NCBI RefSeq assembly: GCF_016632365.1
Contig: NZ_JAEPBH010000004.1
Span: 39,497 to 103,496, forward strand
Direction: 5' to 3'
Source: Tenebrionibacter intestinalis
Lineage (GTDB): Bacteria; Pseudomonadota; Gammaproteobacteria; Enterobacterales; Enterobacteriaceae
Length of the DNA: 64,000 nucleotides
Positions within the stretch are counted from its first letter, which is position 1, and each line of letters begins with the position of its first letter. The translations under genes were made by a program, and so were the position numbers. Under the pieces are notes generated by a model that made no database searches, was not told the origin of the DNA, and saw only the letters and a program-made list of their open reading frames with translations. Positions 30,818 to 41,325 of this stretch are shown piece after piece.

Positions 30818-30964
30818 GCGGTGTCTCAAAATCGGTGGCTTCGCTGCGGCCGAAGTGCCGGGAAGTGATGACGATCACGATAAACCAATTTGTGCTGATT
30901 TTAAACTTTCCGAAAGGTTCATCTGCCAGTTATCAGGCACCTTATCACAGAATATTGCGCTATT

Positions 30965-30982
30965 AAACTAGTTTGCTAGTAC
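30965..30982 (-). promoter_or_regulatory. TrpR operator candidate for aroH
   Basis: The sequence AAACTAGTTTGCTAGTAC carries two CTAG cores spaced as in TrpR operators (ACTAGTTAACTAGTAC type). It lies about 150 bases ahead of aroH and overlaps the ppsR stop codon (30976-30978), whose TAG is part of one CTAG core. AroH is a TrpR-repressed gene in E. coli. Confidence 0.75.
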
Positions 30983-31809
30983 ATTCGGCGATTCAATCCT
31001 GCAATATCCATGATTTTTGTAGCAATTTCTTCAACGGAATAATTGGTGCTGTTAAGATAGCGAATCTGATTTTTGCGATACAGCGCTTCTACCTCCGCGA
31101 CTTCCATGCGGCACTGACGCAGTGAGGCATAGCGGCTGTTTTCCCGACGCTCTTCACGTATAGCCGCCAGCCTTTGTGGATCTATCGTTAACCCAAATAA
31201 CTTATGTTGCAACGGCTTTAGCGTCGCGGGCAGTCGCAGGTTATCCATATCGTCGGCGATGAACGGATAGTTAGCGGCGCGGATGCCGTACTGCATCGCG
31301 AGATAAAGGCTGGTGGGCGTTTTACCGCAGCGCGATACGCCCAGCAGGATAATCTGCGCCTGATCGAGGTTGCGCATCGAAACGCCATCGTCGTGGGCCA
31401 GCGTATAATCAATGGCGGCGATGCGCGCGTCATAGCGGTTAAGGTTGCCAGGCGTCAGGCCGTGAGTGCGGTGCGCGACCGGCGTAGGCTCAAGGCGCAG
31501 CTCGCTCTGAAGCGGGGCCACCAGCGCCTGTACGATATCCTGACAAAATCCCTGGCTTTCCAGGATGATATTGCGGATTTGTGGCAGCACGATAGAGAAA
31601 AACACCAGTGGGCGCTCGCCGGTTTGTTGCCAGATAGCATCAATTTGTTCTTTTACGGCACGGGCGCGGCTTTCGGTTTCCACGAATGGCAAAGTCAGGC
31701 TATTAACCGTAACCGGAAACTGTGACAGCACCGCATGACCCAGCACTTCCGCGGTGATGGCGGTGCCGTCGGAAATATAAAATACGTGTCGATCGACAAT
31801 TTTGTCCAT
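30976..31809 (-). CDS. ppsR: PpsR, PEP synthase regulatory protein (kinase/phosphotransferase)
   Basis: Encodes 277 residues, as in E. coli YdiA/PpsR. This DUF299 bifunctional enzyme inactivates PEP synthase by ADP-dependent threonine phosphorylation and restores it by phosphate-dependent phosphorolysis. The P-loop-like [15 protein letters not shown] and the family blocks [17 protein letters not shown] and [17 protein letters not shown] are present. The start at 31809 ([10 protein letters not shown]) fits; the 50 upstream codons are not family sequence. It is divergent from its target ppsA. Confidence 0.96.
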   Translation of the reverse strand: MDKIVDRHVFYISDGTAITAEVLGHAVLSQFPVTVNSLTLPFVETESRARAVKEQIDAIWQQTGERPLVFFSIVLPQIRNIILESQGFCQDIVQALVAPLQSELRLEPTPVAHRTHGLTPGNLNRYDARIAAIDYTLAHDDGVSMRNLDQAQIILLGVSRCGKTPTSLYLAMQYGIRAANYPFIADDMDNLRLPATLKPLQHKLFGLTIDPQRLAAIREERRENSRYASLRQCRMEVAEVEALYRKNQIRYLNSTNYSVEEIATKIMDIAGLNRRMY

Positions 31810-32139
31810 AGCCGTGCTCCTGAAAACAAAGGTTGTGAAACTATAAAGTAAAACAAATTGCATAAATGAAAAACCGCTCTCCTGTGAATAAATATGAAAT
31901 GCGGTTTTTAAAATTAATGAACTCGCTCTTTCAGTTAATTCAGAATGGTTAAACCACAAATAAAATAGTGATTAACTTTATTATCAACAGGTTAGTCTGC
32001 CAGGGCGGCTGTCTGAAAAAACAGTTTTTTTATTTGCTTGAACGATTCACCGTTTTTACGCAGCCGATAATTATGGCAGGCTAAAACAAATGTGAGAGGT
32101 TTCTCGCGCCCATTCATTTATCACAAAAGGATTGTTTTG
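31810..32139. other. Intergenic region, ppsR / ppsA (divergent)
   Basis: A 330-base AT-rich divergent control region holding a Cra-like site (32036-32051) nearer to ppsA. No other gene is seen. Confidence 0.6.
32036..32051. promoter_or_regulatory. Cra (FruR) site upstream of ppsA
   Basis: Reads GGTGAATCGTTCAAGC on the minus strand, a near-ideal Cra operator and, as I recall it, the sequence found ahead of E. coli ppsA. Cra activates ppsA there during gluconeogenic growth. The site is about 89 bases ahead of the ppsA ATG. Confidence 0.8.
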
Positions 32140-34518
32140 ATGTCCAACAATGGCTCGTCACCGCTGGTGCTTTGGTATGACCAACTCGGCATGAATGATG
32201 TAGACAGGGTCGGGGGCAAAAACGCCTCCCTTGGTGAAATGATCACGAACCTTTCAAGCGTCGGCGTTTGCGTACCCAACGGGTTTGCGACTACTGCTGA
32301 TGCGTTTAACGCGTTTCTTGACAGCCGCGGCGTAAATGAACGCATCTATAAGTTGCTTGATGAAACCGACGTTGATGACGTTGACGCGCTGGCGAAAGCC
32401 GGGACGCAGATTCGCCAGTGGATCATTGATACCCCTTTCCAGCCAGAGTTTGAACAGGCTATTCGTGAAGCCTATCAGCAGCTTTGCGCCGATGACGATA
32501 ACGCATCGTTCGCTGTGCGCTCCTCCGCTACCGCAGAAGATATGCCGGATGCGTCGTTTGCCGGTCAGCAGGAAACTTTCCTTAACGTTCAGGGAATCGA
32601 CGCCGTTATGACGGCAGTGAAGCACGTTTTTGCTTCTCTTTTTAATGACCGCGCTATTTCTTACCGTGTTCACCAGGGCTATGACCATCGCGGCGTGGCG
32701 CTTTCGGCGGGCGTGCAGCGTATGGTGCGCTCTGACCTTGCCGCGTCGGGCGTGATGTTCACTATTGATACCGAGTCCGGTTTTGACCAGGTGGTATTTA
32801 TCACTGGCGCATGGGGTCTTGGTGAAATGGTGGTACAGGGCGCGGTAAATCCCGATGAATTCTATGTGCATAAACCGACACTGGCGCAGGGCCTGTCTGC
32901 TATTGTGCGTCGCACTATGGGATCGAAAAAAATTCGCATGGTTTATGGCGATACGCAGGAGCATGGCAAGCAGGTTCGTATCGAAGATGTGCCGCAAAGC
33001 GATTGCGACCGTTTCTGTATTACGCAGGAAGAGGTGCAGGCGCTGGCAAAGCAGGCTGTGCTGATTGAACAGCACTACGGCCGCCCGATGGATATCGAAT
33101 GGGCGAAAGACGGTCATAGCGGAAAACTGTTTATTGTGCAGGCTCGCCCGGAAACCGTGCGTTCACGCGGCCAGGTAATGGAGCGTTATACGCTGCACGC
33201 GCAGGGCAGGATTGTAGCCGAAGGGCGCGCTATCGGGCATCGCATCGGCGCGGGTACGGTGAAGGTGATTCACGATATCAGCGAGATGAACCGCATCCAG
33301 CCCGGTGATGTGCTGGTAACGGATATGACCGATCCGGACTGGGAGCCTATCATGAAAAAAGCCGCTGCGATTGTCACCAACCGCGGTGGACGAACCTGCC
33401 ATGCGGCGATTATCGCCCGCGAACTTGGCATTCCCGCCGTGGTAGGCTGCGGCGATGCTACCGGGCGCCTGAAAGACGGTGAAAAGGTGACCGTATCCTG
33501 CGCCGAAGGTGATACCGGCTACGTATACGCCGAACTGCTCGACTTCAGCGTGAAAAGCTCCAGCGTCGATACGATGCCGGAACTGCCGCTGAAAATAATG
33601 ATGAACGTCGGTAACCCGGACCGGGCGTTCGACTTTGCCTGCCTGCCGAACGAAGGCGTAGGCCTGGCGCGTCTGGAATTCATCATCAACCGGATGATCG
33701 GCGTGCATCCGCGTGCGCTGCTGGAGTTTGACCAGCAGGAACCGGCACTGCAAAACGAAATACGTGCCATGATGAAAGGCTATGATTCGCCGGTAGAGTT
33801 TTACGTAGGGCGGTTAACAGAAGGTATCGCTACGCTTGGCGCGGCATTCTGGCCGAAGCGTGTGATTGTGCGTTTGTCTGATTTTAAATCTAACGAATAT
33901 GCCAATCTGGTAGGGGGGGAGCGTTACGAACCGGAAGAGGAAAATCCGATGCTGGGCTTTCGCGGCGCCGGCCGCTATGTGTCGGAAAGCTTCCGTGATT
34001 GCTTCGCGCTGGAGTGCGAGGCGGTTAAACGAGTGCGTAACGAAATGGGGCTGACTAACGTTGAAATCATGGTTCCGTTTGTGCGCACGGTTGAGCAGGC
34101 AAAAGCCGTCATCGACGAACTGGAACGGCAGGGACTCAGGCGTGGTGAAAACGGGCTGAAGGTGGTGATGATGTGCGAAATTCCCTCTAATGCCCTGTTG
34201 GCAGACCGCTTCCTTGAATACTTCGACGGTTTTTCCATCGGCTCTAACGATATGACACAGCTAGCGCTGGGGTTGGATCGCGATTCCGGCGTGGTGTCAG
34301 CACTGTTTGACGAACGTAACGATGCCGTAAAAGCGCTGCTATCGATGGCGATCAAGGCGGCGAAAAAGCAGGGTAAGTACGTTGGCATTTGTGGGCAGGG
34401 GCCGTCTGATCACGAAGATTTTGCAGCCTGGCTGATGCAGGAAGGGATAGACAGCCTGTCGCTGAATCCGGATACCGTGGTCCAGACCTGGCTAAGCCTG
34501 GCCGAGTTGAACAAGTAA
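32140..34518 (+). CDS. ppsA: Phosphoenolpyruvate synthase
   Basis: Encodes 792 residues, as in E. coli. It converts pyruvate, ATP and water to PEP, AMP and phosphate for gluconeogenesis. An N-terminal ATP-grasp-like domain ([29 protein letters not shown]) is followed by the swivelling phosphohistidine domain with GGRTCHAAI (catalytic His421), where the adjacent Thr is the PpsR target, and the PEP/pyruvate barrel with [18 protein letters not shown] and GICGQGPS. The start at 32140 ([13 protein letters not shown]) fits the family. Confidence 0.98.
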   Translation: MSNNGSSPLVLWYDQLGMNDVDRVGGKNASLGEMITNLSSVGVCVPNGFATTADAFNAFLDSRGVNERIYKLLDETDVDDVDALAKAGTQIRQWIIDTPFQPEFEQAIREAYQQLCADDDNASFAVRSSATAEDMPDASFAGQQETFLNVQGIDAVMTAVKHVFASLFNDRAISYRVHQGYDHRGVALSAGVQRMVRSDLAASGVMFTIDTESGFDQVVFITGAWGLGEMVVQGAVNPDEFYVHKPTLAQGLSAIVRRTMGSKKIRMVYGDTQEHGKQVRIEDVPQSDCDRFCITQEEVQALAKQAVLIEQHYGRPMDIEWAKDGHSGKLFIVQARPETVRSRGQVMERYTLHAQGRIVAEGRAIGHRIGAGTVKVIHDISEMNRIQPGDVLVTDMTDPDWEPIMKKAAAIVTNRGGRTCHAAIIARELGIPAVVGCGDATGRLKDGEKVTVSCAEGDTGYVYAELLDFSVKSSSVDTMPELPLKIMMNVGNPDRAFDFACLPNEGVGLARLEFIINRMIGVHPRALLEFDQQEPALQNEIRAMMKGYDSPVEFYVGRLTEGIATLGAAFWPKRVIVRLSDFKSNEYANLVGGERYEPEEENPMLGFRGAGRYVSESFRDCFALECEAVKRVRNEMGLTNVEIMVPFVRTVEQAKAVIDELERQGLRRGENGLKVVMMCEIPSNALLADRFLEYFDGFSIGSNDMTQLALGLDRDSGVVSALFDERNDAVKALLSMAIKAAKKQGKYVGICGQGPSDHEDFAAWLMQEGIDSLSLNPDTVVQTWLSLAELNK

Positions 34519-34536
34519 TTACATGTACGCTCTTAG

Positions 34537-34565
34537 TGCCAGCCGTTTGTCAGGCTGGCATTTTT
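34537..34565 (+). terminator. ppsA terminator
   Basis: Stem TGCCAGCC/GGCTGGCA with an 8-base loop and five T follows the ppsA stop codon by 18 bases. The rest of the spacer up to rprA shows no gene. Confidence 0.88.
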
Positions 34566-34680
34566 ACGTCTGACGACGGGTGTTCAGGCGCAGGTTAATC
34601 GTTACGCGTAGGGCGGCTCGTCTGTCAGGCCGTTATGACAATACGGGCGCGAAATAGTCGAAATGCGGCGTACGGCAGAT

Positions 34681-34785
34681 AAAAAAAGGCCCATCGTGGG
34701 AGATGGGCAAAGACTACACACAGCAATTCGTTGTTCACTCAGGGGATTACCATGTTTATAAATCAAGGAGATGATTTATAACCGA
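34681..34785 (-). ncRNA. rprA: RprA small RNA
   Basis: The minus strand reads CGGTTATAAATCA near the 5' end, then AATCCCCTGAGTGA, ACGAATTGCTGTGTGTAG, and ends in the hairpin GCCCATCTCCCACGATGGGC followed by seven T. These match E. coli RprA as I recall it, which also lies beside ydiK. RprA is an Hfq-binding sRNA of about 105 bases that activates rpoS translation and is induced by RcsB. The 5' end is estimated from E. coli. Confidence 0.93.
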
Positions 34786-34795
34786 GGAAATATAC

Positions 34796-34809
34796 TAGAA
34801 GATCTTACC
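34796..34809 (-). promoter_or_regulatory. RcsB-type box in the rprA promoter
   Basis: On the minus strand the sequence reads GGTAAGATCTTCTA, resembling the RcsB/RcsAB box (TAAGA-n-TCxTA). It lies just ahead of a TATATT -10 candidate (about 34789-34794) for rprA. The remaining bases up to ydiK (34810-34966) show nothing else. Confidence 0.5.
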
Positions 34810-34966
34810 CTAAATTGCGATCGGATTTGTCCCAATAGTTAAAAAAAGATAAAGGTTCTGAAGAAGAAAATTTGCTGATCAGGGTCAATACATCACCCTG
34901 TGACTATATTTTGCGTATCTTACATAAGACAATCTAAACATTTGTCAGAAAGTTCTCTATATCTGC

Positions 34967-36070
34967 TCATTTATTTTCCTGAGAGACTTTCGGCGTTTGT
35001 GCAGCCGCAGCAGACTGTGGTTCCGGCGCCTCAGATACCCATACGGAGTAAATGCGCCACGATACGGCCAGCACGACTGGCCCAATAAACAGCCCAATCA
35101 TGCCAAAGGCAATCATACCGCCAATAACGCCAGTCAGAATCAGTACCAGCGGCAGGTCGGCGCCCATACGGATAAGTAGTGGGCGAATAACGTTGTCCAG
35201 CGTTCCCACCACGCAGCTCCACACCAGCAACACCGTGCCCCATGTGGTATCGCCGCTCCAGTATAGCCAGATAATGGCCGGAATCAGTACCGGTAGCGGC
35301 CCAAGTTGCACCAGGCAGCTAAAGATCATAACAACCGTTAGCAGCCTGGCATAAGGAATACCGGTAACCGCCAGACCGATGCCCCCTAATACCCCCTGCA
35401 CCAGAGCGGTTACCACCACGCCCAGCGCAACGGCGCGAATGGCCTGTGCGGCCAATACGACAGCGGCATCGCCGCGCCTGGCCGCCAGCCTGAAGGCGAA
35501 ATGGCGAAATCCCTGCGCGACCTGTTCGCCACGCCAGTACAGCAGTACGCTGAACAGCAGCATCAGGGCGCAATGTATGACGAACCGGCCGATATGCGCA
35601 GCCTGGCCGATAAACCATGTTGTCGTGGTACCGATATAGGGGCGCACCTTCGCCATAATAGCGCTACCGCCGCTGTCGATAAGCGTGTTCCAGCTACTGT
35701 AGAGTTTAGCGCCTGCCAGGGGAACGGCGTTCAGCCACTCAAGACGCGGCAGCGCCATATGGCCGGAGGTCGCCCACTTTATTAACGGGCCGCTGTTGTC
35801 AACCATGCTGTTAACCAACAGGGCAACGGGCACAATAAACAGAATCAGCAGCAGCAGCGTCATAACCAGCACCGCCAGCGAACGACGGCCCCACAGCAGA
35901 CGTTGCAGGTATAACAATACCGGCCAGGTGGCAATGACGACAGTGCCAGCCCACGTAAAGCCCAGAATAAAAGGCCTTACAATCCACAGGCAGGCAGTGA
36001 TAATCAATAACAGAAACATCACAGACAGCAAAATCTGCGCGATATCCACGGGATGACGATTTTTTAACAT
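34967..36070 (-). CDS. ydiK: YdiK, AI-2E family transporter-like membrane protein
   Basis: Encodes 367 residues (E. coli 370). It has about seven or eight membrane helices and the AI-2E transporter-family (UPF0118) arrangement: a central soluble stretch (KWATSGHMALPRLEWLN), then ALGVVVTALVQGVLGGIGLAVTGIP and GTLDNVIRPLLIRMGADLPL. Transport substrate is not established for YdiK. The ATG at 36070 gives MLKNRHPVDIAQILLS, matching the family; the further upstream ATG at 36139 does not. Confidence 0.93.
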   Translation of the reverse strand: MLKNRHPVDIAQILLSVMFLLLIITACLWIVRPFILGFTWAGTVVIATWPVLLYLQRLLWGRRSLAVLVMTLLLLILFIVPVALLVNSMVDNSGPLIKWATSGHMALPRLEWLNAVPLAGAKLYSSWNTLIDSGGSAIMAKVRPYIGTTTTWFIGQAAHIGRFVIHCALMLLFSVLLYWRGEQVAQGFRHFAFRLAARRGDAAVVLAAQAIRAVALGVVVTALVQGVLGGIGLAVTGIPYARLLTVVMIFSCLVQLGPLPVLIPAIIWLYWSGDTTWGTVLLVWSCVVGTLDNVIRPLLIRMGADLPLVLILTGVIGGMIAFGMIGLFIGPVVLAVSWRIYSVWVSEAPEPQSAAAAQTPKVSQENK

Positions 36071-36284
36071 AACATCCTTTCTAACCGGGAATGCCGGAAG
36101 TCGGCGCGGGAAGCGTATCGCCCTACGGCGATCCGGCAATAATGATGCATTTCAGCGTATTTTCACAGTGTAATCTACCGGATAATTGCCGCAGCGGCGC
36201 GTTGAAAAATATGGTAAAACGACTGGAGCAATACGCAAACATAACTTCATAACAACATTCACCGCTTAACAGGGTCAACCGTAA

Positions 36285-39200
36285 ATGATCCCACAACTGT
36301 CTCAGGCGCCAGGGCTTGTACAACTGGTGCTCAGCTTTTTACAGGAACTGGAACAACAGGGCTTTACCGGCGATATCGCAACACATTATGCAGACCGCCT
36401 GATGATGTCGACGGATAACAGCATTTATCAGCTATTACCGGATGCGGTGCTGTTTCCGCGATCCACGGCAGACGTTGCTTTATTGGCAAGAATTGCCAGC
36501 ACTGAGCGCTACGCCTCGCTGGTTTTTACCCCACGCGGCGGCGGCACCGGCACAAACGGCCAGGCGCTGAATCAGGGCATTATTGTTGATATGTCGCGCC
36601 ATATGACGCGCATCATTGATATTAACCCGCAGGAGGGGTGGGTGCGGGTTGAGGCTGGCGTGATTAAAGACCAGCTTAACGAATTCCTTAAGCCTTATGG
36701 CTTCTTTTTCGCGCCGGAATTGTCCACCAGCAATCGCGCCACGCTTGGCGGCATGATCAATACCGATGCGTCCGGGCAAGGTTCGCTGGCTTATGGTAAA
36801 ACCTCCGATCACGTATTGGGGGTGCGGGCCGTGTTGCTGGATGGCGAGATACTTGATACCCGTCCCATGCCCACTGAACTGGCGCAGGAGATCGGACGTG
36901 ACAGCGGCATGATTGGGCGTATCTACCACACCGTACTGTCGCGCTGTCGGGAACAGCGCGCGCTCATCCTTGATAAGTTCCCAAAGCTCAATCGCTTTCT
37001 TACCGGTTACGATCTGCGCCATGTGTTTAATGATGACATGTCGCGCTTTGACTTAACTCGCATTCTTACCGGTTCGGAAGGCACGCTGGCATTTATTACT
37101 GAAGCAAAGCTGAATATTACCCGCCTGCCGAACGTGCGCCGTCTGGTCAACGTGAAATACGACTCCTTTGATTCTGCGCTGCGTAACGCGCCCTTTATGG
37201 TACAGGCGCAGGCTTTATCGGTTGAAACCGTGGATTCGAAAGTGCTGAACCTGGCGCGCGAAGATATTATCTGGCATTCGGTGCGCGAGCTTATCGCCGA
37301 TGTGCCGACAAAAGAGATGCTGGGGTTGAACATTGTTGAATTCGCCGGCGACGATGAGGCGGACATAGACGCACGGGTGCAGCAGCTTTGCGAACGTCTT
37401 GATGCGCTGATAGCGCAGGGCGTCGGCGGTATTATTGGCTGGCAGGTATGCCGCGATCCGGCGGGTATTGAGCGTATTTATGCCATGCGTAAAAAAGCGG
37501 TGGGGCTGCTTGGCAATGCGCCGGGGCAGGCAAAACCCATCCCCTTTGCCGAAGATACCTGTGTGCCGCCGCAGCACCTGGCGGATTATATTGCTGAGTT
37601 TCGCGCGTTGCTGGACGGCCACGGCCTGAACTATGGCATGTTCGGGCACGTGGATGCCGGCGTGCTGCACGTGCGCCCGGCGCTGGATATGTGCGATCCG
37701 CAGCAAGAGGCGTTGATGAAACGCATTTCCGACGACGTGGTGGCGCTGACTGCAAAATACGGCGGCCTGCTGTGGGGTGAACACGGCAAAGGTTTTCGCG
37801 CAGAGTATAGCCCGGCGTTTTTCGGCGACGCGCTTTATGACGAACTGCGCCAGATTAAGGCGGCATTCGATCCGCATAATCGTCTGAACCCCGGCAAAAT
37901 TTGCCCGCCGGCGGGGATGGATGCGCCAATGATGAAAGTGGACGCGACTAAACGCGGCACATATGACCGGCAGATCCCATTGACGGTGCGTACTGCCTGG
38001 CGTGGCGCAATGGAGTGTAACGGCAATGGGCTGTGTTTCAACTTTGATGTGAAAAGCCCGATGTGCCCGTCGATGAAAATCACCGGTGAGCGCATCCATT
38101 CTCCTAAAGGGCGTGCGACGCTGGTGCGCGAGTGGCTGCGTTTGCTGGCCGATCGTAACGTTGATCCGCTGGCGCTGGAAAGCGCGCTGGCGCAGCGTAG
38201 CATGAGCCTGCGCGGCCTGATTGAGCGTAGCCGAAACAGTTGGTACGCCAGCCGGGGAGAATATGATTTTTCCCATGAGGTGAAAATTGCCATGTCTGGC
38301 TGCCTGGCCTGTAAAGCGTGTTCAACGCAGTGTCCGATTAAAATTGACGTGCCGTCATTTCGTTCGCGCTTTTTGCAGCTTTATCATACGCGGTATTTGC
38401 GTCCGGCGCGTGACCATCTGGTTGCGACGGTTGAGAGCTATGCGCCGGTGATGGCGCGCGCGCCGCGCGCGTTCAATTTCTTTCTGGCCCAGCCCTGGGT
38501 GCGCAATTTTACTGAGAAGCGTATCGGTATGGTTGATTTGCCGCCGCTCTCCTCACCTTCGCTTGTACGCCAACTGGCGGGGCATGCTTCAGCAAATATG
38601 ACGCTGGAACAACTGGAGGCGCTGGATACGCCCCTGCGTGAAAAAACGGTGCTTATCGTGCAGGATCCTTTTACCAGCTACTACGAGGCGCAGGTTGTGG
38701 CGGATCTGGTGAAACTGGCGGATAAGCTGGGTTTCAGGCCCGTGTTGCTGCCGTTTTCGCCGAACGGAAAAGCGCAGCATATTAAAGGCTTCCTGCAACG
38801 CTTTGCCCGCACTGCGCGCAGAACCTCGGATTTCCTCAACCGCGTGGCGAAGCTTGGAATGCCGATGGTGGGCGTCGATCCGGCGCTGGTGCTGTGTTAT
38901 CGGGACGAATATCGCCAGACGCTGGGCGATGCGCGCGGCGATTTTCATGTTCAACTGGTGCATGAATGGCTTAGCGCAGCGCTTGCTGAGCGTGAGCCGG
39001 CGCTCAGCGGCGGGGAACCCTGGTATTTGTTTGGTCATTGTACCGAGCAGACGGCGCTGCCGGGCGCCGGCGCTCAGTGGCGTGCTATTTTCGCCCGCTT
39101 TGGCGCCATGCTTGAAAATATCAGCGTGGGCTGCTGCGGTATGGCAGGCACTTACGGTCATGAGACGCAAAACCTGGCTCATTCGCTGGGTATTTATGAG

Positions 39201-39341
39201 CTATCGTGGCACCAGGCGTTACAGCGATTGCCGCGCCAACGTTGCCTGGCGACCGGTTACTCGTGCCGCAGCCAGATAAAGCGCATTGAAGGTAACGGCA
39301 TTCGCCATCCTTTACAGGCATTACTGGAGATAGTGGAATGA
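36285..39341 (+). CDS. ydiJ: YdiJ, FAD-linked D-2-hydroxyglutarate dehydrogenase family protein
   Basis: Encodes 1018 residues, as in E. coli YdiJ. An N-terminal FAD-binding PCMH domain ([21 protein letters not shown], and [22 protein letters not shown]) and FAD-oxidase C domain (to about 560) are fused to a C-terminal Fe-S/cysteine-rich region with the 4Fe-4S motif [16 protein letters not shown] (about 671-686). A terminal CCG-like domain includes [12 protein letters not shown]. Members oxidise D-2-hydroxyacids such as D-2-hydroxyglutarate. menI overlaps its end by 4 bases (ATGA). Confidence 0.95.
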   Translation: MIPQLSQAPGLVQLVLSFLQELEQQGFTGDIATHYADRLMMSTDNSIYQLLPDAVLFPRSTADVALLARIASTERYASLVFTPRGGGTGTNGQALNQGIIVDMSRHMTRIIDINPQEGWVRVEAGVIKDQLNEFLKPYGFFFAPELSTSNRATLGGMINTDASGQGSLAYGKTSDHVLGVRAVLLDGEILDTRPMPTELAQEIGRDSGMIGRIYHTVLSRCREQRALILDKFPKLNRFLTGYDLRHVFNDDMSRFDLTRILTGSEGTLAFITEAKLNITRLPNVRRLVNVKYDSFDSALRNAPFMVQAQALSVETVDSKVLNLAREDIIWHSVRELIADVPTKEMLGLNIVEFAGDDEADIDARVQQLCERLDALIAQGVGGIIGWQVCRDPAGIERIYAMRKKAVGLLGNAPGQAKPIPFAEDTCVPPQHLADYIAEFRALLDGHGLNYGMFGHVDAGVLHVRPALDMCDPQQEALMKRISDDVVALTAKYGGLLWGEHGKGFRAEYSPAFFGDALYDELRQIKAAFDPHNRLNPGKICPPAGMDAPMMKVDATKRGTYDRQIPLTVRTAWRGAMECNGNGLCFNFDVKSPMCPSMKITGERIHSPKGRATLVREWLRLLADRNVDPLALESALAQRSMSLRGLIERSRNSWYASRGEYDFSHEVKIAMSGCLACKACSTQCPIKIDVPSFRSRFLQLYHTRYLRPARDHLVATVESYAPVMARAPRAFNFFLAQPWVRNFTEKRIGMVDLPPLSSPSLVRQLAGHASANMTLEQLEALDTPLREKTVLIVQDPFTSYYEAQVVADLVKLADKLGFRPVLLPFSPNGKAQHIKGFLQRFARTARRTSDFLNRVAKLGMPMVGVDPALVLCYRDEYRQTLGDARGDFHVQLVHEWLSAALAEREPALSGGEPWYLFGHCTEQTALPGAGAQWRAIFARFGAMLENISVGCCGMAGTYGHETQNLAHSLGIYELSWHQALQRLPRQRCLATGYSCRSQIKRIEGNGIRHPLQALLEIVE

Positions 39342-39754
39342 TCTGGAAGCGTGACGTGTCGCTGGAGGCGATCAACGCCTTCAGCCAGGAGTGTATGGTC
39401 GGCCTGCTGGCGATTACGTTTGTGCGCATTGGTGACGATGAGCTTGAAGCGACAATGCCGGTGGATAATCGCACTCGCCAGCCGTTTGGCCTGCTGCATG
39501 GCGGGGCCTCTGCCGCGCTTGCCGAATCGCTGGGCTCGGTGGCCGGCTGGCTGTGTACTGAGGGCGAGCAGAAAGTGGTGGGGCTTGAGGTGAATGCCAA
39601 TCATCTGCGTCCGGTGCGCGAGGGGCTGGTGCGCGGCATCTGCCGCGCGCTGCATACCGGACGGCGTCATCAGGTATGGCAGATTGATATTTTTGACGCG
39701 CAGGGCCGTATGTGCTGCTCGTCGCGGTTGACGACGGCGGTGATATCGTCATAA
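39338..39754 (+). CDS. menI: 1,4-dihydroxy-2-naphthoyl-CoA hydrolase MenI
   Basis: Encodes 138 residues (E. coli YdiI/MenI 136), a hotdog-fold acyl-CoA thioesterase of menaquinone synthesis. The characteristic block [24 protein letters not shown] carries the catalytic Glu, and [17 protein letters not shown] is the second family block. It is translationally coupled to ydiJ. Confidence 0.94.
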   Translation: MIWKRDVSLEAINAFSQECMVGLLAITFVRIGDDELEATMPVDNRTRQPFGLLHGGASAALAESLGSVAGWLCTEGEQKVVGLEVNANHLRPVREGLVRGICRALHTGRRHQVWQIDIFDAQGRMCCSSRLTTAVISS

Positions 39755-39782
39755 CGCGCGCAGGCTGTGACAGGTTAAGGTC

Positions 39783-40973
39783 ATGAACAAAAAATTAACG
39801 CTTCCTGAAGACATGGAGCTGCTCAGGACGCGGGTCAGAAATGCGCTGGGCAACGTCAGGCAGGCCAGCCCCCGGCACATGCCTTATAACGTTTATGCTT
39901 TTTCCGGCGAAAGATTATACCGTGCTGGCGAGCTGCCTGAATACTACCTGGTGTTCTTTGTGTTGAAGGAACTGTTGGGATTTGCCGACCTTGGGCAGGA
40001 TGAAAAAGTGGCATGGTCGTTTCCCGTTGAACTGCGGGAAACTCTGTATCACATCGAATACAGAAAAATGGGGCTGGGTATTTTTTCACACAGCGGCAGC
40101 CGGGGCGATGCCGCTGAAATCGCACGCGCGCTGTTTAGCGCGGTAAAGGCCGCGCGCCCCTGGTTTGCATGGCGGGCCGCAGGCGCCGTCGCCGCCTCAA
40201 AGCTTAATGTCACTAACCACTGCGCCAGTTTATACCGGCGCTATGATTATCTTCTGCGTCTGTATCGTAAAGCCTGCGCCGGAATGCTGCGCGCACAGCG
40301 GCGGCCGGCGCGCGTGGCGGATGATGATATCTCGCATACCTTTACTGAGGCGATGAAGCAACTGGCGCGGGCGCAGCGCTTCAGGCAGCGGGCTAACTGG
40401 CTGGCCTTGTCGGCGATTGAAGCCTTTTTTAGCTGGACGGAGCATTTGTTTGTTCATCTGGCTATTGTGGCGCAGGGATGCGGTCGCGGCGAGGAGGTCG
40501 CGAGTCTGGCGGAGGCGGACTGGCAGGATAAATTTAACCGCGCGCTGGATACCCGCCAGCCGGACATTAAATTATTTTATGATGAATTGATTTGCGTTCG
40601 TCGCCAGCTACGCAATGTTATTGCTCATGGCGCGTTTGGCAAAAACCGGGAGGCATTCTCGTTTCACTCGCAGACGGGCGCCGTGCCGGTAAACCTTCCT
40701 TTATATGGTAAGCCTGGAAAATATTCACTCAGCGGGGAGCTGGCGTTTGACGAAGATGAAGTGATAAGCCTGATTGAGCGTTTTATTACCTGTTTGCAAA
40801 ATTCCGTCTATGCGCCGGCCATGTTTTATCTGCTGGAAAGTGGGTTGCCGACGATTCTGACGCATGCCAGCGATGGCACCTATGCGCATGCAATGCAGTC
40901 AATGGCGAAAATGAAAGTCCTCGTTGAGCATTTGACAGAGAAGTTCGATCGCGCGGCGAATATGGACTGGTAG
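39783..40973 (+). CDS. Uncharacterised protein with HEPN-like motif
   Basis: A 396-residue protein I do not recognise. It lies 28 bases after menI on the same strand, in a place where E. coli has no gene of this size. It is soluble, with no signal peptide or membrane span. A helix AIEAFFSWTEHLFVHLAIV (about residues 211-229) and, later, RRQLRNVIAHGAFG (about 273-286) resemble the two helices of HEPN domains; Arg277 to His282 (R-N-V-I-A-H) fits the R-x4-6-H signature of HEPN ribonucleases. Whether it cuts RNA is inference. No partner nucleotidyltransferase is next to it. Confidence 0.75.
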   Translation: MNKKLTLPEDMELLRTRVRNALGNVRQASPRHMPYNVYAFSGERLYRAGELPEYYLVFFVLKELLGFADLGQDEKVAWSFPVELRETLYHIEYRKMGLGIFSHSGSRGDAAEIARALFSAVKAARPWFAWRAAGAVAASKLNVTNHCASLYRRYDYLLRLYRKACAGMLRAQRRPARVADDDISHTFTEAMKQLARAQRFRQRANWLALSAIEAFFSWTEHLFVHLAIVAQGCGRGEEVASLAEADWQDKFNRALDTRQPDIKLFYDELICVRRQLRNVIAHGAFGKNREAFSFHSQTGAVPVNLPLYGKPGKYSLSGELAFDEDEVISLIERFITCLQNSVYAPAMFYLLESGLPTILTHASDGTYAHAMQSMAKMKVLVEHLTEKFDRAANMDW

Positions 40974-41102
40974 CACGGGCATAACACGACAGAACATTGC
41001 CTGCATCCTGGGTTAAATCCGCTCTGCATGCGCAGCTTTTCTGCGCCAGGCGCGCCAGTCAGCTATATTAAAAATAGGCATTATCAATACATTTTTATGC
41101 AT

Positions 41103-41133
41103 AAAATAGCGCAGCATGATAACGCTATTTTTT
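41103..41133. terminator. Terminator-like hairpin upstream of sufA
   Basis: A 9-bp stem AAAATAGCG/CGCTATTTT with an 11-base loop ends in six or more T on the plus strand and has a T-rich side on the minus strand too. It is 130 bases past the preceding gene, so it may end that transcript or a small RNA. Confidence 0.5.
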
Positions 41134-41260
41134 GTGTTTATGAATCATAGCGATGCTGTTTTTACGTCTCTTCCGACAGCCCTTGTTGCAGGGTCTATTC
41201 TTATAAAATCCGCGCTCAGAAACGCATTGAAGCTAATTCCCCTGATTCTCTCAGGTTGAA

Positions 41261-41277
41261 GTGATAATTGTTATCAC
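41261..41277. promoter_or_regulatory. Fur-like site upstream of sufA
   Basis: GTGATAATTGTTATCAC has 7-bp inverted arms (GTGATAA/TTATCAC), matching most positions of the Fur core (GATAAT...ATTATC). It lies 49 bases ahead of sufA. The E. coli suf operon is repressed by Fur and activated by OxyR, IHF and apo-IscR; I did not locate the other sites with confidence. Confidence 0.65.
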
Positions 41278-41325
41278 TACCATAGATCTAACGGCCCTTT
41301 TTGCGACGACCAGTGAGGTAACGCT

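Larger units (their letters stand above)
40974..41325. other. Intergenic region ahead of the suf operon
   Basis: A 352-base AT-rich spacer with the suf promoter region. It holds a GCGCAG/CTGCGC hairpin near 41030-41046, a terminator-like hairpin at 41103-41133 and a Fur-like site at 41261-41277. E. coli has the sRNA RydB in the corresponding interval; I could not match it here. Confidence 0.5.

Noticed and set aside
37215..38276. A 353-codon minus-strand frame inside ydiJ
   Set aside because: Antisense shadow of a 1018-residue conserved protein.
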